DNA of 36,143 nucleotides from an uncultured Chitinophagaceae bacterium (GTDB lineage: Bacteria > Bacteroidota > Bacteroidia > Chitinophagales > Chitinophagaceae), in contig CALLZY010000208.1 of NCBI GenBank assembly GCA_937858715.1, positions 1-36,143 of the forward strand, read 5' to 3'. The position numbers were made by a program, and so were the translations under genes. How positions within the stretch are numbered: the first letter of the stretch is position 1; every line of letters starts with the position of its first letter. Positions 1 to 9,030 of this stretch are shown here, in pieces. Below the pieces are notes generated by a model, which was not told the origin of the DNA, ran no database searches, and was given only the letters and a program-made list of their open reading frames with translations.

Positions 1-494
1 CCTTCAATACTACGACTGCTCATATCGTTCCCAATGGAATATCCAACTATTTTACGGGAAGATGTTACTACCAAAGTAAGTTCCGGTTCAGGTACATTCC
101 AATTGCTGTCTTGTCTTATACGAACGAATTCATCCGGTCCTGCGGTTCGATAAGCCGTGGCCTTAAAAAATAATTCCGGCCTTTCAGCTTCGTACACTTT
201 GTCATAAAAAACAGATGCTCCGCTTTTTTCACTTTCCTCCATTCTCGCTTCTTTACTTCTGAGATAAGTAACCCCGGCAGCCCAGATTTCCTGGGAACCG
301 ACAGGAGCCGTCAGCCTAAGCTTTTTCAGAACATCCGATTTACCACTCGAAGAAAGACCTTGTATCGCAGAAGAAAGAAAACTGTACAAATCATCCCTGT
401 TAATAAGAATATCCCAATCCTTATATGGCAACTCATAATACTGCTCCTTAAATACTGCAGCAACGCCATCAGTATGCTTGTATAACTTTATCAT
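1..494 (-). CDS. Fumarylacetoacetate hydrolase family protein (3' part off window)
   Basis: The first 164 residues were read directly from the complement, starting with ATG at 494-492; the reading frame is open to base 1, so the C-terminus is missing. FAH-fold hallmarks are visible: WAAGVTYLRSKEAR near residue 72, a YDKVYEAERPELFFKA stretch, PEPEL (two acidic metal ligands) and GNDMSSR (a third). This wording resembles the 2-keto-3-deoxy-pentonate dehydratase branch more than the diketo-acid hydrolase branch, but that is recalled family knowledge, not a search. The likely role is cytoplasmic: dehydrating or cleaving a 2-keto-3-deoxy sugar acid. Its ATG overlaps the TGA of the upstream symporter by four bases (ATGA), so the two are probably translationally coupled. 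The substrate cannot be fixed from the partial gene. Confidence 0.82.
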   Translation of the reverse strand, partial: MIKLYKHTDGVAAVFKEQYYELPYKDWDILINRDDLYSFLSSAIQGLSSSGKSDVLKKLRLTAPVGSQEIWAAGVTYLRSKEARMEESEKSGASVFYDKVYEAERPELFFKATAYRTAGPDEFVRIRQDSNWNVPEPELTLVVTSSRKIVGYSIGNDMSSRSIE

Positions 495-2050
495 TTTCTT
501 ATTCTTGAAATAATTCTTGTTAATATAAGACCTGTAAGAAAAATTGAAAGTGTGCCTACTGCAATAATCATATTTTTATGCAAACTGCTCTTAAGCCAGT
601 TGTATTCATCGTTAAGTTTGTCGGAGAAAGTCATCCAGACAATTATCAGTATTCCAATCAGCACTGCCGCTGATGCCTCTGCATTCTTTGTCTTCCTGCT
701 TATAAATCCAAGTAAAAAAAGCCCAAGCATCCCTCCAGCAAAAATCCCGGACAGTTCCCACCACACGTCAAGTATGCTTTTGCTGCCTATCATCGCAAGC
801 CCTGCAACCAAACCTGCAGCTCCAAAAAAGGCAGTACCTGAGTGTAATGAACGAAGCCTGCCATGCTCACTCATATTCTTTTTAAAATATTTCTGGTAGA
901 TGTCAATTGAAAATACCGTAGCTGATGCATTCATGCAACTGCTGATCGTACTCATTGCAGCAGAAAGGATGGCAGCAATTACTAAGCCTACAAGACCCGG
1001 AGGAATTTTGGCAACCATAAAATGTGGCAACACTTTGTCCCCATAATCAGATGGCTGAAGCTGAGCCACTGCCGCTGCCAGATGAGCCGGATCTGTATTT
1101 ATTCCAAGTTGTTCCTTTGCGACTTGCAATTTCACTGCATTTGCCATTTCTGGACTCACATTGTAGTAGGCAAAAAGCGATGCGCCAATAATAAAGAAGA
1201 GCAAAGATATTGGTATGTATAAATAAACTGAAAGCCAAACAGACTTCGATGCCCTTTGTTGTGTAACTGCTGTATGATAACGCTGGATATAATTCTGGTC
1301 CATGCCGAAATTATTCAGGTTAATGAAAAATCCATAAAGCAGTATTACCCAAAAAGTGGCTGATGTAAAATCAAGTGAAATGCTGCCCAGGCCGAATTTG
1401 TGATTTGCCTTACCAATTTCAGCTATTGCCCCCACTCCCCCCGGCATATCCTTTATCACATAAACCAAAATAAGCAATGCGCCCAGTGTAAGTATGATTC
1501 CCTGCACCACATCCGTCCAAATTATTGCTTCCATACCACCCATTACAGTATAGATAATGATACAAATGCCCATCACAAGCATTATTGAGCTCATCGAAAA
1601 CCCTGTTAGTGCCTGCAAACTGAGTGCTATACCGAAAAAGATAGAGCCCATCCTTGCCACCTGTGTAAGCAGAAAACAAAGAACTGCATACGTTCTTGCC
1701 CATGGTCCAAATCGTTTCTCCAGATGTGTATAAGCCGAAACCTCACCGGCGTTACGATAGAAGGGCACAAAATATTTTGTTGCTAACCATGCAGCCAATG
1801 GCATAGAAAGACTGAATACAAAAGCATTCCAGTTGCTGCCAAACGCTTTCCCTGTAACACCTAAAAATGTATTACTGCTTAAAAAGGTAGCAAAAATAGA
1901 TACGCCAATTGCCCATCCGGGTATTCTTCCCTTCGCTGTTGTAAATCGTTCGGCGCTTCTGTTTTTCTTCGAAAAATAAAAACCAATCCACATCATCGCC
2001 AGCATATAGGCAAGTATTACGGCAATATCAACGACGGGGAGGCTATTCAT
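491..2050 (-). CDS. Sodium:solute symporter (SGLT/SSS family)
   Basis: A 519-residue inner-membrane protein with about 13 hydrophobic segments, the usual size for the SSS family. The signature GGMEAIIWTDVVQ near residues 169-181 and the early segment SIFATFLSSNTFLGVTG match sodium/sugar cotransporters. It should import a monosaccharide or sugar acid with sodium. It follows the GH78-BNR fusion after a 180-base gap and overlaps the FAH-family gene by four bases, suggesting that the transported compound feeds that enzyme. It is distinct from the MFS transporter at 19651-20952, so the locus probably takes up at least two different small products. The family call is firm; the substrate is unknown. 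Confidence 0.9.
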   Translation of the reverse strand: MNSLPVVDIAVILAYMLAMMWIGFYFSKKNRSAERFTTAKGRIPGWAIGVSIFATFLSSNTFLGVTGKAFGSNWNAFVFSLSMPLAAWLATKYFVPFYRNAGEVSAYTHLEKRFGPWARTYAVLCFLLTQVARMGSIFFGIALSLQALTGFSMSSIMLVMGICIIIYTVMGGMEAIIWTDVVQGIILTLGALLILVYVIKDMPGGVGAIAEIGKANHKFGLGSISLDFTSATFWVILLYGFFINLNNFGMDQNYIQRYHTAVTQQRASKSVWLSVYLYIPISLLFFIIGASLFAYYNVSPEMANAVKLQVAKEQLGINTDPAHLAAAVAQLQPSDYGDKVLPHFMVAKIPPGLVGLVIAAILSAAMSTISSCMNASATVFSIDIYQKYFKKNMSEHGRLRSLHSGTAFFGAAGLVAGLAMIGSKSILDVWWELSGIFAGGMLGLFLLGFISRKTKNAEASAAVLIGILIIVWMTFSDKLNDEYNWLKSSLHKNMIIAVGTLSIFLTGLILTRIISRIRK

Positions 2051-2086
2051 TTATGCAATCGATTTTTTTATGAACCAAACTGTATT

Positions 2087-2122
2087 GCTACTATCATCGC
2101 CTGTTGCGTCGCACTCTTCTAC
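2087..2122 (-). repeat. Copy 1 of the GTGCGACGCAA interspersed repeat
   Basis: The complement reads GAAGAGTGCGACGCAAC followed by AGGCGATGATAGTAGCA. It aligns closely with the copy at 6140-6175 (opposite strand) and shares the core with the copy at 19606-19645. It lies in an intergenic gap just downstream of the GH78-BNR stop codon. Confidence 0.6.
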
Positions 2123-2149
2123 TTTTGGATATTCTATTGAGCAAATAGA

Positions 2150-2205
2150 ACGCTGATAACGCTGATTCAAATGGCTGACACAGATAAAATCCGTTCGTAT
2201 CTGCT
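2150..2205. repeat. ACACAGATAAAATCCGT-type repeat, copy 1
   Basis: The plus strand reads CGCTGATAACGCTGATTC, then GACACAGATAAAATCCGT at 2177-2194 and a TATCTG segment. It shares the ACACAGATAAA and AATCCGT words with the hairpin element at 13945-14001, so both look like members of one small dispersed repeat family. It sits in the gap upstream of the symporter. Confidence 0.45.
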
Positions 2206-2230
2206 GCATCCATGTCATTAGTGTTCTATC

Positions 2231-5200
2231 CTAATCATCCGTTGTTTTTCCTTCTGCCTGTACTACTCCTGGCCATTGCTGGTTCACTATTTCTTTCAAT
2301 TCTAATTTCGCCGGGTCTAACACCACATGTTTAATCCTTTCTCTTCTCCATGTATAAACAATATGTACCAGCCCATCCTTTGTTTGAATAACTGATGGAT
2401 AAGAATACTGGCTAACCGGTGAATCTTCCAGCACCGAAGCAGCATACCATTTTTTCCCATCAATACTTATCGCCACATTCAATGGTGTTCTCGGCCCTTT
2501 TCCCTTGACCCAGCTTTCCGTTGGTAAAGTATGATTATACACCAATAAATGTCTTCCGTCTTTCAGTGTCACCGCATCAGTACCAGAATTATTATTCGGC
2601 AGCGCAGAGGCTTTCATTGCACTCCATGTTTTTCCATTATCCCTGCTCCAGCTTTCGTTAATGGTGGTGTTGCGGCTACGGCAAAGAATTTGTAATCCAC
2701 CATCCTTATGCCTTAGAATACTCGGCTGTATGGCCTGCATATCTTTACCATCATTTAAAGCTTCACTTTTAAACCACGACTTACCAAAATCAGTTGTGTA
2801 CTCAATATGTGCTTTCCATCCGTTCTTCTCAGTACTGCTTGGACAGAGCATTACTCCATTAATCATTTCTGGCTTATTTTTTATCGGGCCGAGAAAGCCG
2901 TCCGGCAATGCTTCCCTTTCACTCCAGGTCTTCCCATTGTCTTTGCTGCGTTTCATCCAACCCGTCCAGCCTGCTACATTAGGGCCAATTTTATAAAATA
3001 ACAACAACTCTCCATTTGGCGCATAAAACAATACGGGATTGTAACAGGCATACCTGGTACTGTCATTCAAAATTCCATCTGCTACTTTAACAGGCGATGT
3101 CCATTTGTTTCCTTTGTAATGACTTGTCCAGATGCAAACATCCCTATTTCCTTCTTTGGTGCCACCAAACCACGCAGTAATCAGTCCCTCCGGTGTTTCG
3201 GCAATAGTAGCAGCATGGCTTTCCGGAAAACTTGCCCTGTCGAAAATAAATTCATCTTTTACAATCCCCAGCTTCCATTTTTTATTACGGACAAAAGAAT
3301 AGCTGCCTGAAGCTATTTCAAAAACAACAGCACCTTTTTCCATTTTGATAAACTTAATATCAGTGCTGCCAGCAATGGTTTTACCACTTTCTGTAATTTC
3401 ATCTGCACTGTTTGCAGGAATATAAACTGTAGCAGTTGTATTTGCCGGTATTGAAATATTCCATTCAAACTTAACAGTACTGTTTTTCCAATAGCTGCTG
3501 ATGGTACCATGCGGACTCTTATACGAAGCCTTTACAAAGTTCAACCCCGCAGGAATTGCCGGCTTCATGATAACCTTTTTAAAAGCCACATCAGTTTTAT
3601 GACTACGGATACCCGCCAGGTTTTCATAATACCATATCAACAAATCGCCCAGCATCATTACATGGTTCTGGCTGTTCATACTTGGATTCGCTGTATTACC
3701 ATTCCACAGTTCCCAAATGGTAGTTGCACCATTCGCTGCCATATAACCCCAGCTTGGATAACTGGTGTTAGAGGCCAGTGTATATGCCAGCTCGGTCTGA
3801 CCAATCTCTGTCAACCCCCTCATTAAGAATTGCGTCCCGATTAAACCAGTGCTGATATGCCCATGATTCTCCACATGAATTTTCTGGCGGATTTTTTCAG
3901 CAATAGTCTGCTTCAGTGAATCAGGTATAATACCAAAGTAAAGCGGCAATAAATTTGCAGTAACTGTATTGTTGCCATACTGCTTCAGTCTAGAATCATA
4001 AAATCTTAGCTGAAATGCTTCTTTTATTCTTGCAGCCAGTGAATCATAATCAGCAGCATCCTCTTTATTGTTAAGTAATCCGGCAAAGCGCTGCATGTAT
4101 GAAAGCAGTTTATAGTAATATGCTGTCGCAATCAGCTTCCCATCTGTAAGTCTGGCTGAATCTTTTGCATGAATCAATTTCAGGTCTTCAGGCGGAACGC
4201 ACCAGTCAGAAAATTTGTCTTTGGTCATAATATAATCAACCATGTACTTATCCTTCATGTAAAATATCCACTTCTTCATTGAAGCATAATGCTTTTGTAC
4301 AGTACGTAAATCACCAAACTGATTGTAGAGGTGATTAGTGATGGTTATATAAGCCGCGGGCCATGTAATGTTATCTGAATAATAATTCCAGAAAGCAGGC
4401 ACCACATCAGGCACACTTCCTTCTGCAGTCTGGCTTTCTTCGATATCCTGCATCCACCTGGCGTAAAGTTTGGCGTTGTCAAACAAATAACTTTCGCCCA
4501 AAGCACCGATTGTTCTGTCGCCCAGCCACGGTTGCCGTTCATTTCGCTGCGGACAATCCACCGGCATTCCTTTATAGTTTGATGCTATCCCCCACCACGC
4601 ATTACGGTGAATTGTGTTGAGTGTTTTATCCGACGATTCAAAAGTGCTGGTGTTGTTCAGCGCATCGTAAACAAGCTGCCCTTCAAAATTATGGAGAGAA
4701 AGCGGTGTCTTTATTCCGCTTACTTCTGCAAAACGAAACCCGTGATAGACAAATGTGGGATGCCAGCCTTTTGCACCTAAAGGAGAATCGCCAAACATGT
4801 ACTCGTCAGTCACTTTTGCATCTCTTAGATTAGCTGTATATAATTCACCATTGGGTTGCAGGCTTTCTGCAAATTTTATTGTCAGTTTATCACCTTTTTT
4901 TCCTGCTATATTCTTAATAACAAGCCAGCCTGCAAAGTTTTGCCCCATATCGACAATATACTTTCCATTAGCAAGAGGCTTAACAGAAACTGGCTTTATA
5001 ACCTGCATCACTTTCATCGGCTCACTCATTTGTGCAGTCAGGTGGCCTTCCGGCGCAGTGACCAATTCCGGCTGTAACCAGCCCTTATCATTATACCCGG
5101 TGTTCCGCCAACCCGGAAACTCTTTCGTAGCATCGTATTCTTCGCCGTCATATTCGTTGTTTGTACGGATGGGGCCATCCACATTTAGTTTCCAGGTTTC

Positions 5201-6205
5201 GTCGCTAACCACAATTTGTTTAGTGCCATTTGCATATTCAATTTCTAACTGTAAAAGCATTTTGGGAAACCCGAAATTGTTATGCTTGTGCGTCTTATAA
5301 TTCTGGCGCATGGTGAAGAAACGACCGTTGCCAAGAACGGTGGCAATTGCATTTTTGCCTGATTTAACCAGCTGCGTCACATCATATGTATTGTACAAAA
5401 CAGACTTACGGTAATCGGTAGGATTGGGAGCCAAAACCTGGTCGCCAACCTTATTGCCGTTTACATACAGTTCATATAAACCAAGTCCGCAGATATAGAT
5501 TGTTGCTCTTTTCACAGCGCCGTCATTGGAAAATTCTTTGCGAAAATATCTTGCACTCAAACGGCTCCATTGGGTGATGCTGTCCCAGGCAGAGGCTTTG
5601 TCGTAGCCAATCCATTTTGCTTTCCAGTCTTCTTTATCCAACAAACCAATGGAGAAATAATTTTTGCCAGACGATACCGCTTTGCCTTTATTGGTAACAA
5701 CACTTACCCGCCAGTAATACGTTTTGGCAGGTTGCAGTTCTTTTCCGGCAAAAGTGATTTGTATGGACTGTGAGGAATTAACAACATCGGAGTTCCATAC
5801 ATCACCGTTTCCTGTAGCCAGTTTTTCCTCGCTGCTACATACTATAACCTGATATGAAGTTTGCATAACATTCCGTTGCTTGCTTTCCAACTGCCAGCTA
5901 AACCGTGGCTGGAGCACATCAATGCCTAACGGATTTTTTAATTGTTCACAACGCAGATTGGTTATGGTTACCTGTGCATTTATTTGAACCACGAAGACAC
6001 TAAGAACACTAAGAAGCATAAGGCATTTAACCGCAAAGAATGCAGAGTTGTTCGCAAAGGCCGCTAAGCCTTTGTGTTCTTTGCGCTGTATTTCCTTAGC
6101 GGTCTTTGCGGTTGAAACAGCTAAACATAGAACCGGACGTCGAAGAGTGCGACGCAACGATGGTGATAGTAGTACTGCTGCTCGTATCATAAAATTTTTA
6201 TTCAC
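2231..6205 (-). CDS. GH78 alpha-L-rhamnosidase fused to a C-terminal sialidase-like BNR domain
   Basis: A 1324-residue exported enzyme. From about residue 80 the order is: GH78 N-terminal beta domains (VTITNLRCEQLKNPLGID), a Bac_rhamnosid_N region (about 215-370), and the (alpha/alpha)6 catalytic domain. The catalytic domain has DCPQRNER with D550 and E556 plus D563 (acid side), and E832 in TTIWELW as the likely general base. GH78 ends near residue 965. From about 977 a separate BNR propeller starts, with three Asp boxes: SKDNGKTW near 1087, TTDFGKSW near 1140 and SRDNGKTW near 1189. The first half should remove terminal alpha-L-rhamnose. The second half resembles PF13088 exo-sialidase-like proteins, with an unknown sugar target. 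The frame opens with GTG at 6205, directly after the TAA of the upstream GH2 gene; ATG at 6190 is an alternative. Residues 1-75 are encoded by repeat DNA, so the true start is uncertain. Confidence 0.88.
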   Translation of the reverse strand: MNKNFMIRAAVLLSPSLRRTLRRPVLCLAVSTAKTAKEIQRKEHKGLAAFANNSAFFAVKCLMLLSVLSVFVVQINAQVTITNLRCEQLKNPLGIDVLQPRFSWQLESKQRNVMQTSYQVIVCSSEEKLATGNGDVWNSDVVNSSQSIQITFAGKELQPAKTYYWRVSVVTNKGKAVSSGKNYFSIGLLDKEDWKAKWIGYDKASAWDSITQWSRLSARYFRKEFSNDGAVKRATIYICGLGLYELYVNGNKVGDQVLAPNPTDYRKSVLYNTYDVTQLVKSGKNAIATVLGNGRFFTMRQNYKTHKHNNFGFPKMLLQLEIEYANGTKQIVVSDETWKLNVDGPIRTNNEYDGEEYDATKEFPGWRNTGYNDKGWLQPELVTAPEGHLTAQMSEPMKVMQVIKPVSVKPLANGKYIVDMGQNFAGWLVIKNIAGKKGDKLTIKFAESLQPNGELYTANLRDAKVTDEYMFGDSPLGAKGWHPTFVYHGFRFAEVSGIKTPLSLHNFEGQLVYDALNNTSTFESSDKTLNTIHRNAWWGIASNYKGMPVDCPQRNERQPWLGDRTIGALGESYLFDNAKLYARWMQDIEESQTAEGSVPDVVPAFWNYYSDNITWPAAYITITNHLYNQFGDLRTVQKHYASMKKWIFYMKDKYMVDYIMTKDKFSDWCVPPEDLKLIHAKDSARLTDGKLIATAYYYKLLSYMQRFAGLLNNKEDAADYDSLAARIKEAFQLRFYDSRLKQYGNNTVTANLLPLYFGIIPDSLKQTIAEKIRQKIHVENHGHISTGLIGTQFLMRGLTEIGQTELAYTLASNTSYPSWGYMAANGATTIWELWNGNTANPSMNSQNHVMMLGDLLIWYYENLAGIRSHKTDVAFKKVIMKPAIPAGLNFVKASYKSPHGTISSYWKNSTVKFEWNISIPANTTATVYIPANSADEITESGKTIAGSTDIKFIKMEKGAVVFEIASGSYSFVRNKKWKLGIVKDEFIFDRASFPESHAATIAETPEGLITAWFGGTKEGNRDVCIWTSHYKGNKWTSPVKVADGILNDSTRYACYNPVLFYAPNGELLLFYKIGPNVAGWTGWMKRSKDNGKTWSEREALPDGFLGPIKNKPEMINGVMLCPSSTEKNGWKAHIEYTTDFGKSWFKSEALNDGKDMQAIQPSILRHKDGGLQILCRSRNTTINESWSRDNGKTWSAMKASALPNNNSGTDAVTLKDGRHLLVYNHTLPTESWVKGKGPRTPLNVAISIDGKKWYAASVLEDSPVSQYSYPSVIQTKDGLVHIVYTWRRERIKHVVLDPAKLELKEIVNQQWPGVVQAEGKTTDD
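5986..6115. repeat. Compound inverted repeat inside the 5' end of the GH78-BNR gene
   Basis: It has two parts. At 5986-6012 the plus strand reads GAACCACGAAGACACTAAG followed by AACACTAAG. At 6029-6113 there is a nested palindrome: outer arms AACCGCAAAGA (6029-6039) and TCTTTGCGGTT (6103-6113) are perfect 11-base complements, and inner arms CCGCTAAG (6061-6068) and CTTAGCGG (6095-6102) are perfect 8-base complements. A related CGCAAAG-rich segment lies at 12059-12103. Here the repeat is read through as protein. Confidence 0.8.
6140..6175 (+). repeat. Copy 2 of the GTGCGACGCAA interspersed repeat
   Basis: The plus strand reads CGAAGAGTGCGACGCAACG then ATGGTGATAGTAGTA. It is almost the same as the complement of 2087-2122. 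It falls within the first 25 codons of the GH78-BNR frame, where it encodes the arginine-rich SPSLRRTLRR segment. Confidence 0.6.
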
Positions 6206-8992
6206 TTATTGTTCTGTCGAAAAATTAAACCACAGCACCATTTTTAATGCACGGCTTTTATCTTTTTCGTAATCGTAAAAAATATTTTTGAAGCCCATGC
6301 GGCCTGTAGTTTCATTGCGCTGATTTTTTGTGCCAATGCTGCTGATGCCCTGCATAAAGGAAATGTCACCCGAAGGAAACAATGGTTCATAATTGTGCCA
6401 TTGGTCCGTTTTCCAAGCGGGGGTGAAAAGGCGCAGGAACATATCTTCGGTTTCACTTACTACTGTAAAGCGATTATTTTTTGTAAAAAAATACCCCCCG
6501 TAAAAATTGGAATGATAGCCTTTGAACTCAGGATAAACCCAGGGAGATTCACCGGTCTCCGTATTATTATAAGTCTTACTCCACACACCAAACTGGTTGC
6601 CCTTCATACGGTTTTTCCACACACGGTAAGGGCCATTGCCCATATAAGTAACAGACTTTATTTCATTTTCAGGGAATGAAAAATTAATGCCTGCGAAACT
6701 TGTGAAGTATGCTCCCGGAAAATACTGGACTTCCAGTTGCAGCCAGCCGGATGGATAGACAGTCCATTTTATTGTATTATAGGAATCATTTTTATCAAAC
6801 ACCGATTCTATAACAAGGTTTTTTCCATCTGCGTAATGTTTAATGCCTTTGAAATTATTGATTCCCTCCTGAATGACAGGTCCGTTATTGAAAGGCAAAT
6901 CACCCTTTGCATTCTTCACCGAAACAAGCAAACCACTATTCTTATTCATTACAACCATAACATCTTTCACGGTAATAGTTAGCAATGAATCAGCTTCTGA
7001 CAGAGAAACCTTGTCGTTCCCTTCCTTTACAAGCATTCTTTCAGCCGTACGTTGCGGACCGCTGATCAGAAAACTCCATGTAAATAATTCCCTTTTATAA
7101 TTATCAGTTGCAGTCACATATAACACATCATAACCACTCCATCCGGTCGGTAGTTGCAGTTGCAGCGTACCTTTTTCGCCAGGTCTGATATCCGGAGAAA
7201 CAGCTGAACCGGTTTTTTCATCTATGTTTCTCAAACCAAATTTGCGGAGTTTCCAGCTAAAACTGCATTGATTTGTGTTTGTAAAATGATACCGGTTTTC
7301 AATACTAAGTTTCCCATCAAACGCACCGGTAATTTCTTTCCGTTCAAAATGTACTGGACTCCATATTTCTTTGATGGCATAGAAACTACCTTCCCGTTCG
7401 TGGTGCGGGCCGAGTATGCCATCAGCAGCACGGTGCTTATCGGTGTCAAGAGAATCATTTAAATCCTTTCTTACCACGGCGTTGTCTGCAAAGTCCCACA
7501 AAAAACCACCGGCACCCAGGGGATTGTGCCACATCTTTTCCCAGTAATCTTCCAGCCCTGCACCATGACCGCCATCAAACCAGCCGTGCAAAAATTCAGT
7601 AGGCATCACAATTTCTCTTCCATATTCATAGTTGCCGATGCCGTAATTATATTCCCGGTAATGCTGTGTTTCCACGCCGTTAAACAACTGCCATGGATGT
7701 ACAACAGGCCGCTTTTGAAAATCAAACTCAGTAAAGTATTTATCAAGTTCCAGATTATGCCCGCCCTCATTACCATTTGCCCACATTATTACAGATGGAT
7801 GATTGGTATCATGATCAATCATTTCTTTCAGCAATTTCTTTCCGGTTTCCGTGTCATAATTGCCGTGCCAGCCTGCCAGTTCATCCATCACAAACAAACC
7901 GAGTGAATCGCATACATCCAAAAAATGATCATCCGGCGGGTAATGGCTCATGCGAACAGCATTCATGTTCATCTCTTTCATCAGCAGCACATCTTCAATA
8001 CTTATTTGCTTGCTGGTTGTCCGTCCGGTTTCCGGACGAAAGGAATGGCGGTTCACTCCCTTAAATTTCATTTTTACACCGTTGATGTAAATGCCGTCTC
8101 TTTGTTTGAGTTCAACAGTGCGAAATCCAAATTTTTGTGTAACAGTATGCAGAACTTTGTTGCCCTTATAAAGTGTAAAAACCGCTTTGTATAAATTAGG
8201 AGTTTCAGGAGTCCATAACTTATGAGGAGAAAAAAATTGACTTTTGCTTATTGATACGTGACGGTAAACATTATCCTGTTCCGTTCCTTTTGAACTTGCA
8301 AGCAATTTACCATCCATAGAATATAAGTCGGTTTTTACATCCGCAAACATGTCAACAGCTATGAAAGTTGCATGAAACTCTCCATCGGCTGTAGCATTAA
8401 TAGCTACATCTTCTATATAATTTACTGGTAGTATTTCCAACCACACCGGCCTGAAGATGCCGCCAAAAATCCAGTAATCACCTTTACGCTCTGCTTCATT
8501 CACCGATTGATTGGCAGAATGTTTTGCTACTGTTACTTCCAGTAAATTTTCCTCACCATACTTCAGCAGCTTCGTTATATCATACTTGAATGCATAGAAA
8601 GCACCTTGATGAATTTCGCCTGCTGACTTGCCATTTACTTTCACCTCTGCATCGGTCATCACGCCTTCAAACACAAGATTAATTGCTTTGCCTTTCCAAT
8701 TTGCAGGAACATTGAAGCGGTACTTGTACAATCCTTTTTCTTTTCCTCTTACACTATCTTTTGCATAACCATAATCGTATTTGCCAAAGCCCTGTAATTC
8801 CCAACAAGAAGGGACAGCAATCGTTGTCCATTTATTGGCATTCATGCCGCCGGTACACATGAAGTCCCATTGCTTGGTGTTATCACTACCGGTGCCGGAC
8901 AGATAAATTTTCTCTGTCTGTTGACAGAATAAATCAAAAGACAAAATTGAAAAGCAAAAAGTCAGAATGATTTGATAATATTTTACACTCAT
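6206..8992 (-). CDS. GH2 beta-galactosidase-like glycoside hydrolase
   Basis: A 928-residue exported enzyme with a signal peptide ending near LFCQQ. The order is a jelly-roll sugar-binding domain (about 60-190, with FEGVMTDAEVKVNG), an immunoglobulin-like domain, a TIM barrel from about 300 (KFKGVNRHSFRPETGR, AVRMSHYPP), and long C-terminal beta domains. E409 in NGNEGG is the likely acid/base. E466 in MPTEFLHGW, followed by GLEDYWEKMW, is the likely nucleophile; this layout matches the LacZ subgroup. It probably removes beta-galactose, though beta-glucuronide or arabinopyranoside activity is possible in a pectin locus. Its TAA is immediately followed by the GTG of the GH78-BNR gene, and it lies 17 bases after the MGH1-like gene, so all three are co-transcribed. 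Confidence 0.88.
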   Translation of the reverse strand: MSVKYYQIILTFCFSILSFDLFCQQTEKIYLSGTGSDNTKQWDFMCTGGMNANKWTTIAVPSCWELQGFGKYDYGYAKDSVRGKEKGLYKYRFNVPANWKGKAINLVFEGVMTDAEVKVNGKSAGEIHQGAFYAFKYDITKLLKYGEENLLEVTVAKHSANQSVNEAERKGDYWIFGGIFRPVWLEILPVNYIEDVAINATADGEFHATFIAVDMFADVKTDLYSMDGKLLASSKGTEQDNVYRHVSISKSQFFSPHKLWTPETPNLYKAVFTLYKGNKVLHTVTQKFGFRTVELKQRDGIYINGVKMKFKGVNRHSFRPETGRTTSKQISIEDVLLMKEMNMNAVRMSHYPPDDHFLDVCDSLGLFVMDELAGWHGNYDTETGKKLLKEMIDHDTNHPSVIMWANGNEGGHNLELDKYFTEFDFQKRPVVHPWQLFNGVETQHYREYNYGIGNYEYGREIVMPTEFLHGWFDGGHGAGLEDYWEKMWHNPLGAGGFLWDFADNAVVRKDLNDSLDTDKHRAADGILGPHHEREGSFYAIKEIWSPVHFERKEITGAFDGKLSIENRYHFTNTNQCSFSWKLRKFGLRNIDEKTGSAVSPDIRPGEKGTLQLQLPTGWSGYDVLYVTATDNYKRELFTWSFLISGPQRTAERMLVKEGNDKVSLSEADSLLTITVKDVMVVMNKNSGLLVSVKNAKGDLPFNNGPVIQEGINNFKGIKHYADGKNLVIESVFDKNDSYNTIKWTVYPSGWLQLEVQYFPGAYFTSFAGINFSFPENEIKSVTYMGNGPYRVWKNRMKGNQFGVWSKTYNNTETGESPWVYPEFKGYHSNFYGGYFFTKNNRFTVVSETEDMFLRLFTPAWKTDQWHNYEPLFPSGDISFMQGISSIGTKNQRNETTGRMGFKNIFYDYEKDKSRALKMVLWFNFSTEQ

Positions 8993-9030
8993 AATTCAAA
9001 GCTTATAGTTCATAGCTTACCAGTTAGCTT
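8993..9030. repeat. Short AAGCTATGAACTATAAGC repeat at a gene junction
   Basis: The complement reads GATAAGCTAACTGGTAAGC then TATGAACTATAAGCTTTGA, an array of degenerate AAGCTAT/AAGCTTT words. It spans the stop codon of the MGH1-like gene (9010-9012) and supplies its last residues, DKLTGKL. This is a weak call based on internal repetitiveness only. Confidence 0.35.

Larger units (their letters stand above)
2051..2230. other. 180-base intergenic gap holding two short-repeat copies
   Basis: This is the longest gap in the window and it separates the GH78-BNR gene from the symporter. It contains one copy of the GTGCGACGCAAC repeat (2087-2122) and one copy of the ACACAGATAAAATCCGT-type repeat (about 2150-2205). 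No convincing terminator was found. A Bacteroidota promoter (TTTG, about 20 bases, TAnnTTTG) was looked for but not seen clearly. A promoter for the symporter and FAH genes may still lie here. Confidence 0.6.

Noticed and set aside
2231-3280. True sialidase activity for the BNR domains
   Set aside because: Asp boxes only show a propeller fold; sialic acid is not expected in plant pectin and the arginine triad could not be placed.
4755-5300. 181-codon plus-strand open frame
   Set aside because: It lies wholly antisense to the conserved GH78 N-terminal domains and shows no family motif.
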